DNA of 64,000 bases from Marinomonas atlantica. Its GTDB lineage: Bacteria; Pseudomonadota; Gammaproteobacteria; Pseudomonadales; Marinomonadaceae. The DNA is taken from the NCBI RefSeq assembly GCF_001639725.1, contig NZ_LTAW01000004.1, positions 372,001 through 436,000 on the forward strand, given 5' to 3'. The notes under the pieces were generated by a model, which had not been told where the DNA came from, ran no database searches, and worked only from the letters and a program-made list of their open reading frames with translations. The position numbers were made by a program, and so were the translations under genes. Positions 47,303-56,633 of this stretch are shown here, one piece after another. The first letter of the stretch is position 1, and each line of letters opens with the position of its first letter.

Positions 47303-48499
47303 ATGGGTCTTAGAACTATTCTAGATAAAATGGAGCCTGAGTTTCACTCAGGCGGCAAATATGAGAAATGGTATGCACTTTACGAAGCGGTTGATACTAT
47401 TTTCTATCGTCCTAGCAGTGTTGCAAAAGGCGGTTCTCACGTTCGTGACGCGGTAGATATGAAACGTGTCATGATTCTTGTTTGGATGTGTACATTCCCT
47501 GCAATGTTTTTCGGTATGTACAATATCGGATTCCAAGCAAACTCTGCGTTAGATGTTATGGGTGCAGCGCCGGCTGACACTTGGCGTCAAGGGGTTATCG
47601 GTGCACTGACAGCGTATAACGTAAACAGTGTATGGGATAACATGATTTATGGTGCGATGTATTTCTTGCCCGTTTATCTAACTACGTTTGTGGTGGGTGG
47701 TTTCTGGGAAGTATTGTTCGCTTCGGTTCGTAAACATGAAGTGAATGAAGGCTTCTTTGTTACGTCTATTCTGTTTGCTTTGACACTTCCTGCAACTATC
47801 CCGCTATGGCAGGTTGCTTTAGGTATTACTTTTGGTGTGGTACTGGGTAAAGAAGTATTTGGTGGAACGGGTAAAAACTTCCTAAACCCTGCCTTAGCAG
47901 GTCGTGCTTTCTTATTCTTTGCTTACCCTGCGTCTATGTCTGGTGATGCGGTATGGACAGCGGTGGATGGTTACTCTGGTGCGACGGCTCTTAGTCAAGT
48001 GGCAGCAAGTGGCGTTGAAGCATTGTCTGTGTCTTGGTCTGATGCGTTCTTCGGCTTCATTCAAGGTTCTATGGGTGAAACCTCTACTCTAGCAATTTTG
48101 ATAGGGGGTGGTGCGCTGTTGGTTATGAAGATTGCTGCATGGCGAATTGTTGCAGGTGTGATGCTTGGTATGGTGGCAACTTCCTTGCTATTTAATGCCA
48201 TTGGCTCTGATACCAATGCGATGTTTGCGACACCTTGGTACTGGCACCTTGTAATGGGTGGCTTTGCTTTCGGTATGATGTACATGGCTACTGATCCTGT
48301 TTCAGCGTCTATGACTAACCGTGGTAAATGGTTCTACGGTGCGCTAATCGGTGTAATGGTTATCATGATTCGTGTAGTAAACCCTGCATACCCTGAAGGT
48401 ATGATGTTGGCGATTCTATTTGCTAACCTGTTTGCTCCGTTTATTGACCACTTCGTAGTGCAAGCAAATATCAAACGGAGGATTGCTCGTAATGGCTAG
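47303..48499 (+). CDS. nqrB: Na+-translocating NADH:quinone reductase subunit B
   Basis: This 398-residue membrane subunit has about ten hydrophobic helices. The covalent FMN site is the threonine of SGAT (T228 in [10 protein letters not shown]), the target of ApbE. NqrB is central to Na+ translocation and holds the riboflavin and FMN cofactors. It starts three bases after nqrA and overlaps nqrC by eight bases. Confidence 0.96.
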   Translation: MGLRTILDKMEPEFHSGGKYEKWYALYEAVDTIFYRPSSVAKGGSHVRDAVDMKRVMILVWMCTFPAMFFGMYNIGFQANSALDVMGAAPADTWRQGVIGALTAYNVNSVWDNMIYGAMYFLPVYLTTFVVGGFWEVLFASVRKHEVNEGFFVTSILFALTLPATIPLWQVALGITFGVVLGKEVFGGTGKNFLNPALAGRAFLFFAYPASMSGDAVWTAVDGYSGATALSQVAASGVEALSVSWSDAFFGFIQGSMGETSTLAILIGGGALLVMKIAAWRIVAGVMLGMVATSLLFNAIGSDTNAMFATPWYWHLVMGGFAFGMMYMATDPVSASMTNRGKWFYGALIGVMVIMIRVVNPAYPEGMMLAILFANLFAPFIDHFVVQANIKRRIARNG

Positions 48500-49289
48500 C
48501 AGTAACGATAGCATTTCAAAAACCATCATTGTTGCTGTGGCGCTGTGTTTGGTGTGTTCGATCTTTGTTGCGGGTGCTGCCGTTGGTCTTAAGCCAATTC
48601 AGCAAGAGAACCGTGACCTCGACCGTAAACGTAACATTTTAGCGGCTGCGCAAATGCTTCAGCCTAGCGAAAGCGTTGAGGAAGTGTTCGCAACCGTTGA
48701 AAAACGACTTGTGAACATGGAAGCTGGCCGTTTTGCAACGGATGCTGAACTTCAAGATGCAGGTGTTAATGTTGACTCCTACAATCAGCAGGCCGCGGCT
48801 AAAGATCCAGAGTTGTCTACCTCGTTGAAGGGAGAGAGTGACCCTGCAAGCATTAAACGTCGCGCTAAATTTGCAGCGGTATATGTTGTAAAGGATGAAA
48901 ATGCGAAAGCACGTATCATCTTACCAGTTCATGGCTACGGCCTGTGGTCAACAATGTATGGCTTTATGGCACTTGAGTCGGATCTTTCTACAGTCGTAGG
49001 TTTTGGTTTTTACCAGCAAGCTGAAACACCGGGACTGGGTGGTGAGGTCGATAACCCTAACTGGAAAGCACTTTGGGAAGGTAAAGAGGTCTACAACGAG
49101 GAAGGTGAAGCTGTTATTCGCTTGGCTAAAGGCTCTGTAGATTCTAATGATCCTAATGCATCTCATAAAGTAGATGGTCTTTCTGGTGCGACTTTAACCA
49201 GTCGCGGTGTGACTAACCTAGTTCAATACTGGTTGGGTAGCGAGGGTTTTGGTCCTTTCCTTGCCGAACTTCGTAGTGAAGGAGTGTAA
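48492..49289 (+). CDS. nqrC: Na+-translocating NADH:quinone reductase subunit C
   Basis: A 265-residue protein with one N-terminal membrane helix (after [12 protein letters not shown]) and a periplasmic FMN-binding domain. The flavinylation site is in [12 protein letters not shown], with T234 the likely FMN-bearing residue. I use the ATG at 48492, which gives the family opening; GGAGG lies ten bases upstream. It overlaps the end of nqrB, so translation is coupled. Confidence 0.95.
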   Translation: MASSNDSISKTIIVAVALCLVCSIFVAGAAVGLKPIQQENRDLDRKRNILAAAQMLQPSESVEEVFATVEKRLVNMEAGRFATDAELQDAGVNVDSYNQQAAAKDPELSTSLKGESDPASIKRRAKFAAVYVVKDENAKARIILPVHGYGLWSTMYGFMALESDLSTVVGFGFYQQAETPGLGGEVDNPNWKALWEGKEVYNEEGEAVIRLAKGSVDSNDPNASHKVDGLSGATLTSRGVTNLVQYWLGSEGFGPFLAELRSEGV

Positions 49290-49291
49290 GC

Positions 49292-49954
49292 ATGTCTGAA
49301 GTGAAAAAAGTCTTATTTGGCCCCATTCTATCTAACAACCCAATTGCTCTTCAGATTCTTGGTATCTGTTCTGCTCTTGCGGTAACAAGTAGTATGAGCG
49401 TAAGTTTGGTAATGTGTGTCGCGTTAACGGTAGTGACCGCTTTCTCAAATTTGTTCATTGCGGTCATCCGTAGCCACATTCCAAACAGTATTCGTATCAT
49501 CGTACAGATGATCATTATTGCGTCGTTGGTAATTGTGGTAGACCAAGTGCTTAAAGCGTTCGCCTATGAAATCAGTAAGCAATTGTCTGTATTCGTTGGT
49601 TTGATTATTACTAACTGTATCGTTATGGGGCGTGCCGAAGCCTACGCTATGAAGAATGGCCCTGCCATGAGTTTCCTTGATGGTATCGGTAATGGTCTTG
49701 GTTACAGTGCAATGCTAATTATTGTCGCTTTCTTCCGTGAGCTTTTAGGTGCGGGTAAGTTACTTGGTGTGCCAATATTTGAAACGGTTCAAAATGGCGG
49801 TTGGTATCAACCTAACGGCTTGATGCTTCTACCACCGAGCGCTTTCTTTGTTATCGGCCTGGTTATTTGGGCGTTACGTGCGTACAAGACAGAGCAGGTT
49901 GAAGAGCCAGAGTTTACCATTGCTAAGAACTCTCGTTCTCAGGAGGCATTATAA
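49292..49954 (+). CDS. nqrD: Na+-translocating NADH:quinone reductase subunit D
   Basis: A 220-residue membrane protein with six helices, related to NqrE and to RnfE. It starts [21 protein letters not shown] and includes [15 protein letters not shown], where the cysteine helps bind the iron centre shared with NqrE. It lies two bases after nqrC and is directly followed by nqrE. Confidence 0.96.
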   Translation: MSEVKKVLFGPILSNNPIALQILGICSALAVTSSMSVSLVMCVALTVVTAFSNLFIAVIRSHIPNSIRIIVQMIIIASLVIVVDQVLKAFAYEISKQLSVFVGLIITNCIVMGRAEAYAMKNGPAMSFLDGIGNGLGYSAMLIIVAFFRELLGAGKLLGVPIFETVQNGGWYQPNGLMLLPPSAFFVIGLVIWALRAYKTEQVEEPEFTIAKNSRSQEAL

Positions 49955-50563
49955 ATGGAACACTTAATTAGTCTTTTTATTAAAGCAGTTTTCGTTGAAA
50001 ACATGGCGTTAGCTTTCTTCCTAGGTATGTGTACATTTTTGGCGCTATCTAAGAAAGTAGAAACTGCCATTGGTCTTGGTATTGCGGTGGTTATCGTTTT
50101 GGCGGTTACTGTTCCAGTGAACAATTTGTTATACCAAGACCTTTTGAAAGAAGGGGCGCTGGATTGGGCTGGTCTGCCAAATGTTGACCTGAGCTTCTTA
50201 GGTTTGTTGAGTTACATCGGTGTTATTGCAGCGATTGTACAGATTTTGGAAATGACCTTGGATAAGTATATGCCTGCGTTGTACAACGCATTGGGCGTAT
50301 TCTTGCCTTTGATCACGGTAAACTGTGCCATTCTGGGTGCGTCACTGTTCATGGTAGAGCGTGACTATAATTTCAGTGAAAGTTTGGTTTACGGTGTGGG
50401 TGCTGGTATCGGCTGGGCGCTTGCCATTGCAGCGCTGGCGGGTATTCGTGAGAAGCTTAAGTACTCTGATGTGCCTGCGGGTCTACGCGGTTTGGGTATC
50501 ACGTTCATCACAGTGGGTTTGATGAGCTTGGGCTTCATGTCATTTTCTGGTGTGCAGCTTTAA
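49955..50563 (+). CDS. nqrE: Na+-translocating NADH:quinone reductase subunit E
   Basis: A 202-residue membrane protein, the inverted partner of Nqr[27 protein letters not shown] at the start and a later [14 protein letters not shown] carry the cysteines that hold iron with those of NqrD. It begins on the base after the nqrD stop; the ribosome site AGGAGG lies inside the end of nqrD. Confidence 0.96.
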   Translation: MEHLISLFIKAVFVENMALAFFLGMCTFLALSKKVETAIGLGIAVVIVLAVTVPVNNLLYQDLLKEGALDWAGLPNVDLSFLGLLSYIGVIAAIVQILEMTLDKYMPALYNALGVFLPLITVNCAILGASLFMVERDYNFSESLVYGVGAGIGWALAIAALAGIREKLKYSDVPAGLRGLGITFITVGLMSLGFMSFSGVQL

Positions 50564-50605
50564 TTGCTGCACAGTTGGGACAACCAAGAATAAGGTTTAA
50601 CTAGC

Positions 50606-51829
50606 ATGAACTTAGAAATCATTCTAGGTGTTGTGATGTTTACCGCTATTGTTCTAGCGTTGGTAGCGATCATTTTGTTCGCTCGTGCACGCTTAGTAAG
50701 TAGTGGTGATGTGACAATCCGAATCAACGGGGAAAAGGAAGTGACAGCACCAGCTGGTGGCAAGTTGCTTCAAACCCTAGCAAACAGTGGTATTTTTCTT
50801 TCGTCAGCCTGTGGTGGTGGCGGTACCTGTGCTCAGTGTAAATGTAAAGTAACGTCGGGTGGTGGCTCGATGCTGTCTACTGAACAGTCGCACTTTACTC
50901 GTCGTGAAGAGAAAGAAGGTTACCGTCTTTCTTGTCAGGTTTCTGTTAAGCAGGATATGGATGTTGAAGTACCTGAAGAGGTCTTCGGTGTTAAAGCTTG
51001 GGAATGTACGGTTGAATCAAATCCGAATGTTGCCACTTTTATCAAAGAATTGACGCTTCGTCTGCCTGAGGGTGAAAACGTAGACTTCCGTGCAGGTGGT
51101 TATGTTCAGCTTGAAGCACCTGCGCACACGGTTAATTACAAAGATTTCGATATTCAAGAAGAGTACCGTGGCGACTGGGATCACTTTAATCTATGGAAAT
51201 TTGTTTCTAAGGTTGATGAGACGATCATCCGTGCTTACTCAATGGCGAACTATCCAGAAGAGAAGGGTGTTGTTAAATTCAACATTCGTATCGCTTCACC
51301 GCCTCCTGGTAAAGATGATTTACCGCCAGGTCAAATGTCTTCTTACGTGTTTAGCTTGAAAGAAGGTGATAAGATCAAAGTATACGGTCCATTTGGTGAA
51401 TTTTTTGCTAAAGACACTGATGCGGAAATGGTCTTTGTTGGTGGTGGTGCTGGTATGGCGCCAATGCGCTCGCATATATTCGATCAGCTTAAGCGTTTGA
51501 ACTCTACTCGCAAGATTTCTTTCTGGTACGGTGCGCGTAGCTTGCGCGAAGCGTTCTACACGGAAGAGTATGATCAGCTTCAAGCTGAGAATGAAAACTT
51601 TGAGTGGCATCTAGCGTTATCTGATCCTCAGCCAGAAGACAACTGGGATGGCAAGACTGGTTTCATTCATAATGTGTTGTATGAAAACTATCTAAAAGAT
51701 CACCCAGCGCCTGAAGATTGTGAGTTCTACATGTGTGGACCTCCAATGATGAATGCGTCAGTTATTAAAATGCTAGAAGACTTAGGTGTTGAGAAAGATA
51801 ACATCCTTCTTGATGACTTTGGTGGCTAG
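50606..51829 (+). CDS. nqrF: Na+-translocating NADH:quinone reductase subunit F
   Basis: The 407-residue electron-input subunit has one N-terminal membrane helix and a 2Fe-2S domain with C69, C75, C78 and C110. A ferredoxin reductase-like FAD/NADH domain follows: [11 protein letters not shown] binds [16 protein letters not shown] and the C-terminal [13 protein letters not shown] bind NADH. It takes hydride from NADH and passes single electrons on. A 22-bp palindromic hairpin follows, ahead of apbE. Confidence 0.97.
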   Translation: MNLEIILGVVMFTAIVLALVAIILFARARLVSSGDVTIRINGEKEVTAPAGGKLLQTLANSGIFLSSACGGGGTCAQCKCKVTSGGGSMLSTEQSHFTRREEKEGYRLSCQVSVKQDMDVEVPEEVFGVKAWECTVESNPNVATFIKELTLRLPEGENVDFRAGGYVQLEAPAHTVNYKDFDIQEEYRGDWDHFNLWKFVSKVDETIIRAYSMANYPEEKGVVKFNIRIASPPPGKDDLPPGQMSSYVFSLKEGDKIKVYGPFGEFFAKDTDAEMVFVGGGAGMAPMRSHIFDQLKRLNSTRKISFWYGARSLREAFYTEEYDQLQAENENFEWHLALSDPQPEDNWDGKTGFIHNVLYENYLKDHPAPEDCEFYMCGPPMMNASVIKMLEDLGVEKDNILLDDFGG

Positions 51830-51844
51830 CACTGAATAAAACAC

Positions 51845-51866
51845 AGACCCACCATATGGTGGGTCT
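51845..51866 (+). terminator. Hairpin between nqrF and apbE
   Basis: AGACCCACCAT is followed directly by its complement, a 22-bp perfect palindrome, then a T-rich stretch with C and G interruptions. It may end nqrA-F transcripts partly, lowering apbE and nqrM expression. Confidence 0.7.
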
Positions 51867-51900
51867 TTGCTTTTCTTTTCATGTAAATGTGTTGGTACCT

Positions 51901-52917
51901 ATGAAGAACAAATTTTTGTTAGCTTTAATGGCAATCATTCTAGCTACAATTCTATTTAAAGCTGTTTCATTTTCCCCTGAGCAAATTAGTTTCTCTGGCC
52001 CGACAATGGGCACAACTTATACGGTTAAATATATAACAAGCGCCGACAGTCCAAGTCGTGAAGAGTTAAAATCCAATGTTGACAATGTTTTGGTTCATGT
52101 TAACAAGTTGATGTCGACTTATGACCCAACGTCTGAGTTGTCAGAATTCAATAAGAAGCCTGCTGGTACCACCATTAAAGCATCTAATGGTTTAACGTAT
52201 GTCCTAGGTGAAGCGCTCAAAATCAGTGAGCAAACGGGCGGAAAATATGATGTTACTGTAGGTCCGCTAGTAAATATCTGGGGCTTTGGCCCAGGTAAAC
52301 ATAATGATGAAGTGCCTTCAGATAATTTAATTGAGGCAGCGCAACAAAAAGTAGGTTACCAGTACTTAAGTATCGATAATAATTCGATTACAAAAGCCAA
52401 TGATGTGTACGTAGATTTATCATCGATTGCAAAAGGGTATGGCGTGGATGAAGTCGCTCGTACCTTGAAAGAATCAGGGATTCGCAACTATCTTGTAGAA
52501 GTAGGTGGTGAAATCCTTGCATCAGGTCGAAAATTAGATGGTGAATTATGGCATGTTGGTGTTGAGAGCCCTGCAGGTGGTCATAATGTGGCGCAACGAG
52601 TGATTGCAGCCAGTGATATTGCTATTGCGACCTCCGGAGATTATCGAAATTATTTTGAAAAAAATGGTGTGCGCTATTCTCATACCATTGACCCAACAAC
52701 CGGTAAGCCGATTACTCACCGATTGGTTTCTGTAACAGTAATCGATTCAACGTCTACCCGAGCAGATGGTTTGGCGACAGCGATTACAGTGTTAGGTCCG
52801 ATTCAGGGCCTGAAATTTGCACAAGAATATAACATAGCGGCCTATATGTTGGTTAAAGAAGATACAGGGTTTGCTGAGCAATACTCTGATGCATTTAAAC
52901 CTTACTTAACTAACTAG
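51901..52917 (+). CDS. apbE: FAD:protein FMN transferase ApbE
   Basis: The enzyme moves FMN from FAD to threonines of NqrB and NqrC in the periplasm. The 338-residue product has SGPTMGTTYTVKY, DVTVGPLVNIWGFGP, VDLSSIAKGYGVDEVA, VEVGGEILASG and HTIDPTTGKPITH, all typical of ApbE. Many ApbE proteins are lipoproteins, but here the N-terminal hydrophobic segment (about residues 4-22) has no cysteine, so it is more likely held by an uncleaved anchor or released. I use the ATG at 51901. It lies between nqrF and nqrM, matching its job in Nqr maturation. Confidence 0.94.
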   Translation: MKNKFLLALMAIILATILFKAVSFSPEQISFSGPTMGTTYTVKYITSADSPSREELKSNVDNVLVHVNKLMSTYDPTSELSEFNKKPAGTTIKASNGLTYVLGEALKISEQTGGKYDVTVGPLVNIWGFGPGKHNDEVPSDNLIEAAQQKVGYQYLSIDNNSITKANDVYVDLSSIAKGYGVDEVARTLKESGIRNYLVEVGGEILASGRKLDGELWHVGVESPAGGHNVAQRVIAASDIAIATSGDYRNYFEKNGVRYSHTIDPTTGKPITHRLVSVTVIDSTSTRADGLATAITVLGPIQGLKFAQEYNIAAYMLVKEDTGFAEQYSDAFKPYLTN

Positions 52918-52936
52918 CCCTAATTAAGAGGTAGAT

Positions 52937-53170
52937 ATGACAACAATTGTATTGGCATTTGTATTAATGATTGCTTTGGTGGTTGCCATGGCAGTAGGTG
53001 TTCTGATGGGGCGTAAGCCTATTTCTGGTTCATGTGGCGGTATGAGTGCCTTGAACATGGAAGTGGCTTGTGATATTTGCGGTGGTGACAAAGGAAAGTG
53101 CGAGAAGGAAACAAAAAAAGCACGTGCTGCTGAAGTCTCTGATGAACAGTTTTATGACGCAACGAAATAG
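52937..53170 (+). CDS. nqrM: Nqr maturation factor NqrM
   Basis: A 77-residue protein with one N-terminal membrane helix and four cysteines (C33, C45, C48, C55), as in NqrM (DUF539), which is needed to place iron in the NqrD/NqrE site. The motif VACDICGGDKGKC is characteristic. GAGG precedes the ATG. It sits between apbE and sthA. Confidence 0.93.
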   Translation: MTTIVLAFVLMIALVVAMAVGVLMGRKPISGSCGGMSALNMEVACDICGGDKGKCEKETKKARAAEVSDEQFYDATK

Positions 53171-53188
53171 ATGAGGTGATGAATTCTT

Positions 53189-54583
53189 ATGACGACTAGA
53201 CATTATGATGTCGTGGTACTAGGTACCGGTCCTGCTGGAGAGGGAGCTGCGATGAATGCAGCTAAAGCAGGCAAACGAGTTGCAGTCATCGAAGCTAGTC
53301 CGCGAGTGGGTGGTAGCTGTACGCACTTAGGAACAATACCTTCTAAAGCACTCCGCCATGCAGTAAAAGAAATTATTGCATTCAATACAAACCCAATGTT
53401 CCGTGATATTGGTGAGCCACGTTGGTTCTCTTTTCCTAAAGTATTGGACCGCGCTAATCGCGTGATTGATAAGCAAGTGCTCGGACGTACTGAGTACTAT
53501 GCTCGTAACCGAATTGATGTGTATTTTGGTCGAGGTCGGTTTAAAGATGCCAATACGATTGAAGTGAATACGTATGAAAAAGGCCCTGAAGAATTGGTGG
53601 CGGAGAAAGTCGTTATTGCAACAGGGTCTCGCCCATATCGCCCAGCCAATATAGATTTTACTAACCCTCGTATTTATTGCTCAGACAGCATTTTAACGCT
53701 AAGTCATACACCACGATCACTAATTATTTATGGTGCAGGGGTAATCGGTTGTGAATATGCGTCTATTTTCTGTGGTTTGGGTGTTCGAGTTGAGTTAATC
53801 AACCCCGGTAAAAAATTGCTTAGCTTCCTAGATGACGAAATCACGGATGCGCTAAGTTATCACCTACGTGATGGCGGCATCTTAATTCGTCATAATGAAA
53901 CCTATGAGTCGATTGACGCTTCAGAGCGTGAAGTGGTCGTCAATATGGCTTCAGGTAAAAAGCTGCGCGCTGATGCCTTATTGTTCTGTAACGGGCGCTC
54001 TGGTAATACTGAGAGCTTAGGGTTGGAAAATGTAGGTATTGAGACAAACTCTCGTGGTCAGCTGGCTGTCAGTGACACCTATCAAACAACGGTAGAGAAC
54101 GTCTACGCAGCGGGCGATGTAATTGGTTGGCCAAGTCTCGCTAGTGCCGCCTATGACCAAGGTCGCTCTGTCGCAGCCAATATGTTGGGCTTAGAGGGGG
54201 GACACTATATTTCTGAGGTTCCAACAGGGATTTATACAATTCCTGAAATTTCATCCGTCGGTAAAACAGAGGCAGAATTGACGGCTGAGAAGGTGCCTTA
54301 TGAAGTGGGTCGTGCATTCTTTAAAAATACTGCTCGAGCGCAGATTACGGGCGAAGCCGTTGGGATGCTGAAGATCTTATTTCATCGTGAAACATTGGAA
54401 ATTCTGGGCATACATTGCTTTGGCGACCAAGCGTCAGAGATCGTGCATATCGGTCAAGCGATAATGAAACAGCCAGGTGAATTAAACACGTTGAAATATT
54501 TCTTAAATACGACTTTTAACTATCCAACGATGGCTGAAGCGTACCGTGTTGCGGCTTTGAATGGTATAAACCGAGTTTTTTAA
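53189..54583 (+). CDS. sthA: Soluble pyridine nucleotide transhydrogenase
   Basis: This 464-residue flavoprotein moves hydride between NADPH and NAD+, mostly burning off excess NADPH. It has the FAD motif [36 protein letters not shown] and the NAD fold [17 protein letters not shown]. As in other SthA enzymes, the second cysteine of the disulfide found in lipoamide dehydrogenases is replaced (CTHLGT). It begins 18 bases after nqrM, so it may be co-transcribed with the Nqr maturation genes and link Na+ respiration to redox balance. Confidence 0.95.
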   Translation: MTTRHYDVVVLGTGPAGEGAAMNAAKAGKRVAVIEASPRVGGSCTHLGTIPSKALRHAVKEIIAFNTNPMFRDIGEPRWFSFPKVLDRANRVIDKQVLGRTEYYARNRIDVYFGRGRFKDANTIEVNTYEKGPEELVAEKVVIATGSRPYRPANIDFTNPRIYCSDSILTLSHTPRSLIIYGAGVIGCEYASIFCGLGVRVELINPGKKLLSFLDDEITDALSYHLRDGGILIRHNETYESIDASEREVVVNMASGKKLRADALLFCNGRSGNTESLGLENVGIETNSRGQLAVSDTYQTTVENVYAAGDVIGWPSLASAAYDQGRSVAANMLGLEGGHYISEVPTGIYTIPEISSVGKTEAELTAEKVPYEVGRAFFKNTARAQITGEAVGMLKILFHRETLEILGIHCFGDQASEIVHIGQAIMKQPGELNTLKYFLNTTFNYPTMAEAYRVAALNGINRVF

Positions 54584-54599
54584 GTATTTTATTTTGATC

Positions 54600-54626
54600 A
54601 AAAAAGGCGCCCACGGCGCCTTTTTT
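54600..54626. terminator. Bidirectional terminator between sthA and hpt
   Basis: AAAAAAGGCGCC and GGCGCCTTTTTT pair around a CAC loop, serving both convergent genes. Confidence 0.93.
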
Positions 54627-54663
54627 ATTGCTTCTTACCCAAGCTGAGCGACAAATGTAAAAT

Positions 54664-55212
54664 CTACTTGCCTTTAACGGCATAAATGCCTTGAAGGTTA
54701 CGGAAGTAGCCTTGGTAATCCATTCCATAGCCGAATAGGAAGCGGTCTTCAACATCTAAGCCGATGTAATCTGGACGCATTTCAACTTTACGGTCATGCA
54801 GTTTGTTAATCACTGTTGCTGAGTAAACAGTTTTGGCGCCGTTAGCTTCGAACCATTGGATAATTGCTTCTACGGTGTGGCCTTGGTCAAAAATGTCGTC
54901 CACGATTAAAATGTCACGTCCTTTGAACTCTGCTTGAGGGTATCGAGTCCAATTTAAATCACTTCCTGTCGTCTCAAGTCCATAGCGGCTAGCGTGTATA
55001 TAATCAAGTTCAAGTGGAAATTGTAAGCGTTGCAACAATGCGGCGGTTGGAAGTAGGCCGCCATTCATGACGCAGATAACAATAGGCATTTTATCGGATA
55101 AATCGTCCGAAATTTGTTGAGCCATTTCATCGAGTGCTTCGCTAAGTTGTGTTTCGTTGATGAGGCAATCTGCCTCATCAAGAATGGAATTTAATTCGTC
55201 AATAGTATGCAT
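54664..55212 (-). CDS. hpt: Hypoxanthine-guanine phosphoribosyltransferase
   Basis: This 182-residue purine salvage enzyme makes IMP and GMP from hypoxanthine and guanine with PRPP. The PRPP motif ILIVDDIFDQGHT is clear; VICVMNGGLLPTAALL supplies the pyrophosphate loop and DYIGLDVEDRFLFGYGMDY the base-binding end. Its ATG lies 37 bases from the BrkB gene end on the same strand. It competes with guaD (17.5 kb) for guanine. Confidence 0.92.
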   Translation of the reverse strand: MHTIDELNSILDEADCLINETQLSEALDEMAQQISDDLSDKMPIVICVMNGGLLPTAALLQRLQFPLELDYIHASRYGLETTGSDLNWTRYPQAEFKGRDILIVDDIFDQGHTVEAIIQWFEANGAKTVYSATVINKLHDRKVEMRPDYIGLDVEDRFLFGYGMDYQGYFRNLQGIYAVKGK

Positions 55213-55248
55213 AGGTTTGTTTGGGTCGTTGTAAACAAATTTGACCGA

Positions 55249-56100
55249 TCATTCTAGCTTATTGCGCTCATTAACGCGATCCAATTTATGCAGTGTGGCA
55301 TTTAAGCTGACAGTAAATAAAATAATTAACCAGCTTGCTTGTAGCCAAATAAGGAAAGTAGGAAGTGCTGCAAAAGCACCATAGACGACTTGGTAGCTGG
55401 CAAAAAACTGTGCGAAATTAGCAAAGATAGAATTTAGAATACCAATTGAAATGCTTCCTGTTAGTGCAGCAATCGCAGTTGGTTTGATTCTTACTTCAGA
55501 GTTTGGAGTTAAAAAATTAATGGTAAAAAGCAACAAAAAGTACACAAGATAGCTGCTTAATTCAAAAATCCCTTCTAAAAGTACAGGCATGTAAGTGCCA
55601 GTAATCTGATAAGAAAGTAGGGTGCCATATAAACTCATTACTACGGTTAACATGATAGGGCCTAAAGTAAGAATGGCCCAGTAAGTAAGCAGTCGCTCGC
55701 GAATGTTGCGATTTTTTTTGATTTGCCAGATGGCTTGTACAGAATGCTCGAAACTGTTTAGCAGTAAAAGCGCCGTTAGAATTAGTGTTGCAATGCCTGC
55801 TGCTGGAAGATTCTTAGTTTGTTCTGAAAATGTAAGGAGGTAAGGTATGACAATGCTGCTACTTCCTGGCGCAAGGTGTGATTCTATATAAAGAACCAAA
55901 GAGTCTTGCATCGCTACCATTGCTGGTGTTAAGCGTAAGATACCAAATACAATGGTAATAATAGGCACGGCAGCTAAAAGAGATGCTACTGTTAAGTGGG
56001 CTGCCCTAAGGGAGACTTGGTGGCGTAATGCTCTAATCCAAACTAAACGAAGTAGTTGAAATGATTGCGTGGCAATGTTTTTTACAGCTTTAACTTGCAT
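55249..56100 (-). CDS. YihY/BrkB family inner membrane protein
   Basis: A 283-residue membrane protein with about six hydrophobic helices, fitting the YihY/virulence factor BrkB family (often misnamed RNase BN). Marks include SLRAAHLTVASLLAAVPIITIVFG near the N-terminus, LLLLNSFEHSVQAIWQIKKNRN in the middle and YQVVYGAFAALPTFLIWLQASWLIILF near the end. Its substrate is unknown. I use the ATG at 56100, preceded by AAGGG; a TTG at 56142 would add 14 residues without a ribosome site. Confidence 0.82.
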   Translation of the reverse strand: MQVKAVKNIATQSFQLLRLVWIRALRHQVSLRAAHLTVASLLAAVPIITIVFGILRLTPAMVAMQDSLVLYIESHLAPGSSSIVIPYLLTFSEQTKNLPAAGIATLILTALLLLNSFEHSVQAIWQIKKNRNIRERLLTYWAILTLGPIMLTVVMSLYGTLLSYQITGTYMPVLLEGIFELSSYLVYFLLLFTINFLTPNSEVRIKPTAIAALTGSISIGILNSIFANFAQFFASYQVVYGAFAALPTFLIWLQASWLIILFTVSLNATLHKLDRVNERNKLE

Positions 56101-56206
56101 GCCGATATCCCTTGTCTCTAATTTTTTATATCTTAACGGCAAATACGATAAGTCGCCATTGTGTAACTATTGTGGTAAGTGCACACGTATAGTGCAAGAT
56201 GATTTT

Positions 56207-56375
56207 TTGTGCTCTATTTTGGTTGCAAATAAATAGGGTGCAGACTAAAATTCATATCGTTCCTTTTGTGATATTTGTACTGTTCAGCAATCAAGTTAAG
56301 AAGGCGATTGTTTTCTATGTTTCTTGGTTGCGAGACGTCATATATTATTTTAGCCCAGCATTGCTGGGCTTTTTT
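56207..56375 (+). other. Intergenic stretch with plus-strand terminator and possible promoter
   Basis: The 300 or so bases between the BrkB gene and tRNA-Arg contain no convincing gene. A weak promoter-like pair (TTGTGC, 17 bases, TAAATA; 56207-56235) is followed 115 bases later by a good plus-strand terminator. A small RNA is possible but poorly supported. Confidence 0.25.
56352..56375 (+). terminator. Plus-strand terminator with no gene in front
   Basis: AGCCCAGCA pairs with TGCTGGGCT and is followed by a run of T bases. On the minus strand the trailing bases are not T-rich, so it is oriented to the right although no plus-strand gene precedes it. Confidence 0.75.
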
Positions 56376-56386
56376 ATGTCTTTCAG

Positions 56387-56414
56387 TTGACGATTTATAT
56401 TCCTTCCCTATAAT
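56387..56414 (+). promoter_or_regulatory. Strong promoter of tRNA-Arg
   Basis: TTGACG (56387-56392), 16-base spacer and consensus TATAAT (56409-56414), followed by a GC-rich stretch (AGCGCGTC), as is usual for stable-RNA promoters under stringent control. Confidence 0.8.
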
Positions 56415-56444
56415 AGCGCGTCAATATTTAGTGTTGTAGCAAAT

Positions 56445-56521
56445 GCGCCTGTAGCTCAGCTGGATAGAGCATCCCCCTTCTAAGGGGATGGTCGGGGGTT
56501 CGAATCCCTCCAGGCGTACCA
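56445..56521 (+). tRNA. tRNA-Arg (anticodon TCT)
   Basis: A 77-base cloverleaf with CCA encoded. The acceptor arms GCGCCTG and CAGGCGT pair (first pair G-U). The anticodon stem TCCCC/GGGGA holds loop CTTCTAA with anticodon TCT, reading AGA. The T arm carries TTCGAAT. Confidence 0.96.
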
Positions 56522-56633
56522 CTACATCACTGTAATTCACAATTTTTGGTCTTGTTGACTTGAGCTTTAGAGTAAGTCGTGATTTCTTCGCGGCGGCGTC
56601 AACAAATAAAGCACGTTCCCAAGAGGAAGTTTT

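Noticed and set aside
55249..56100. Ribonuclease BN
   Set aside because: YihY/BrkB proteins were once named so; this is a multi-span membrane protein without nuclease motifs.
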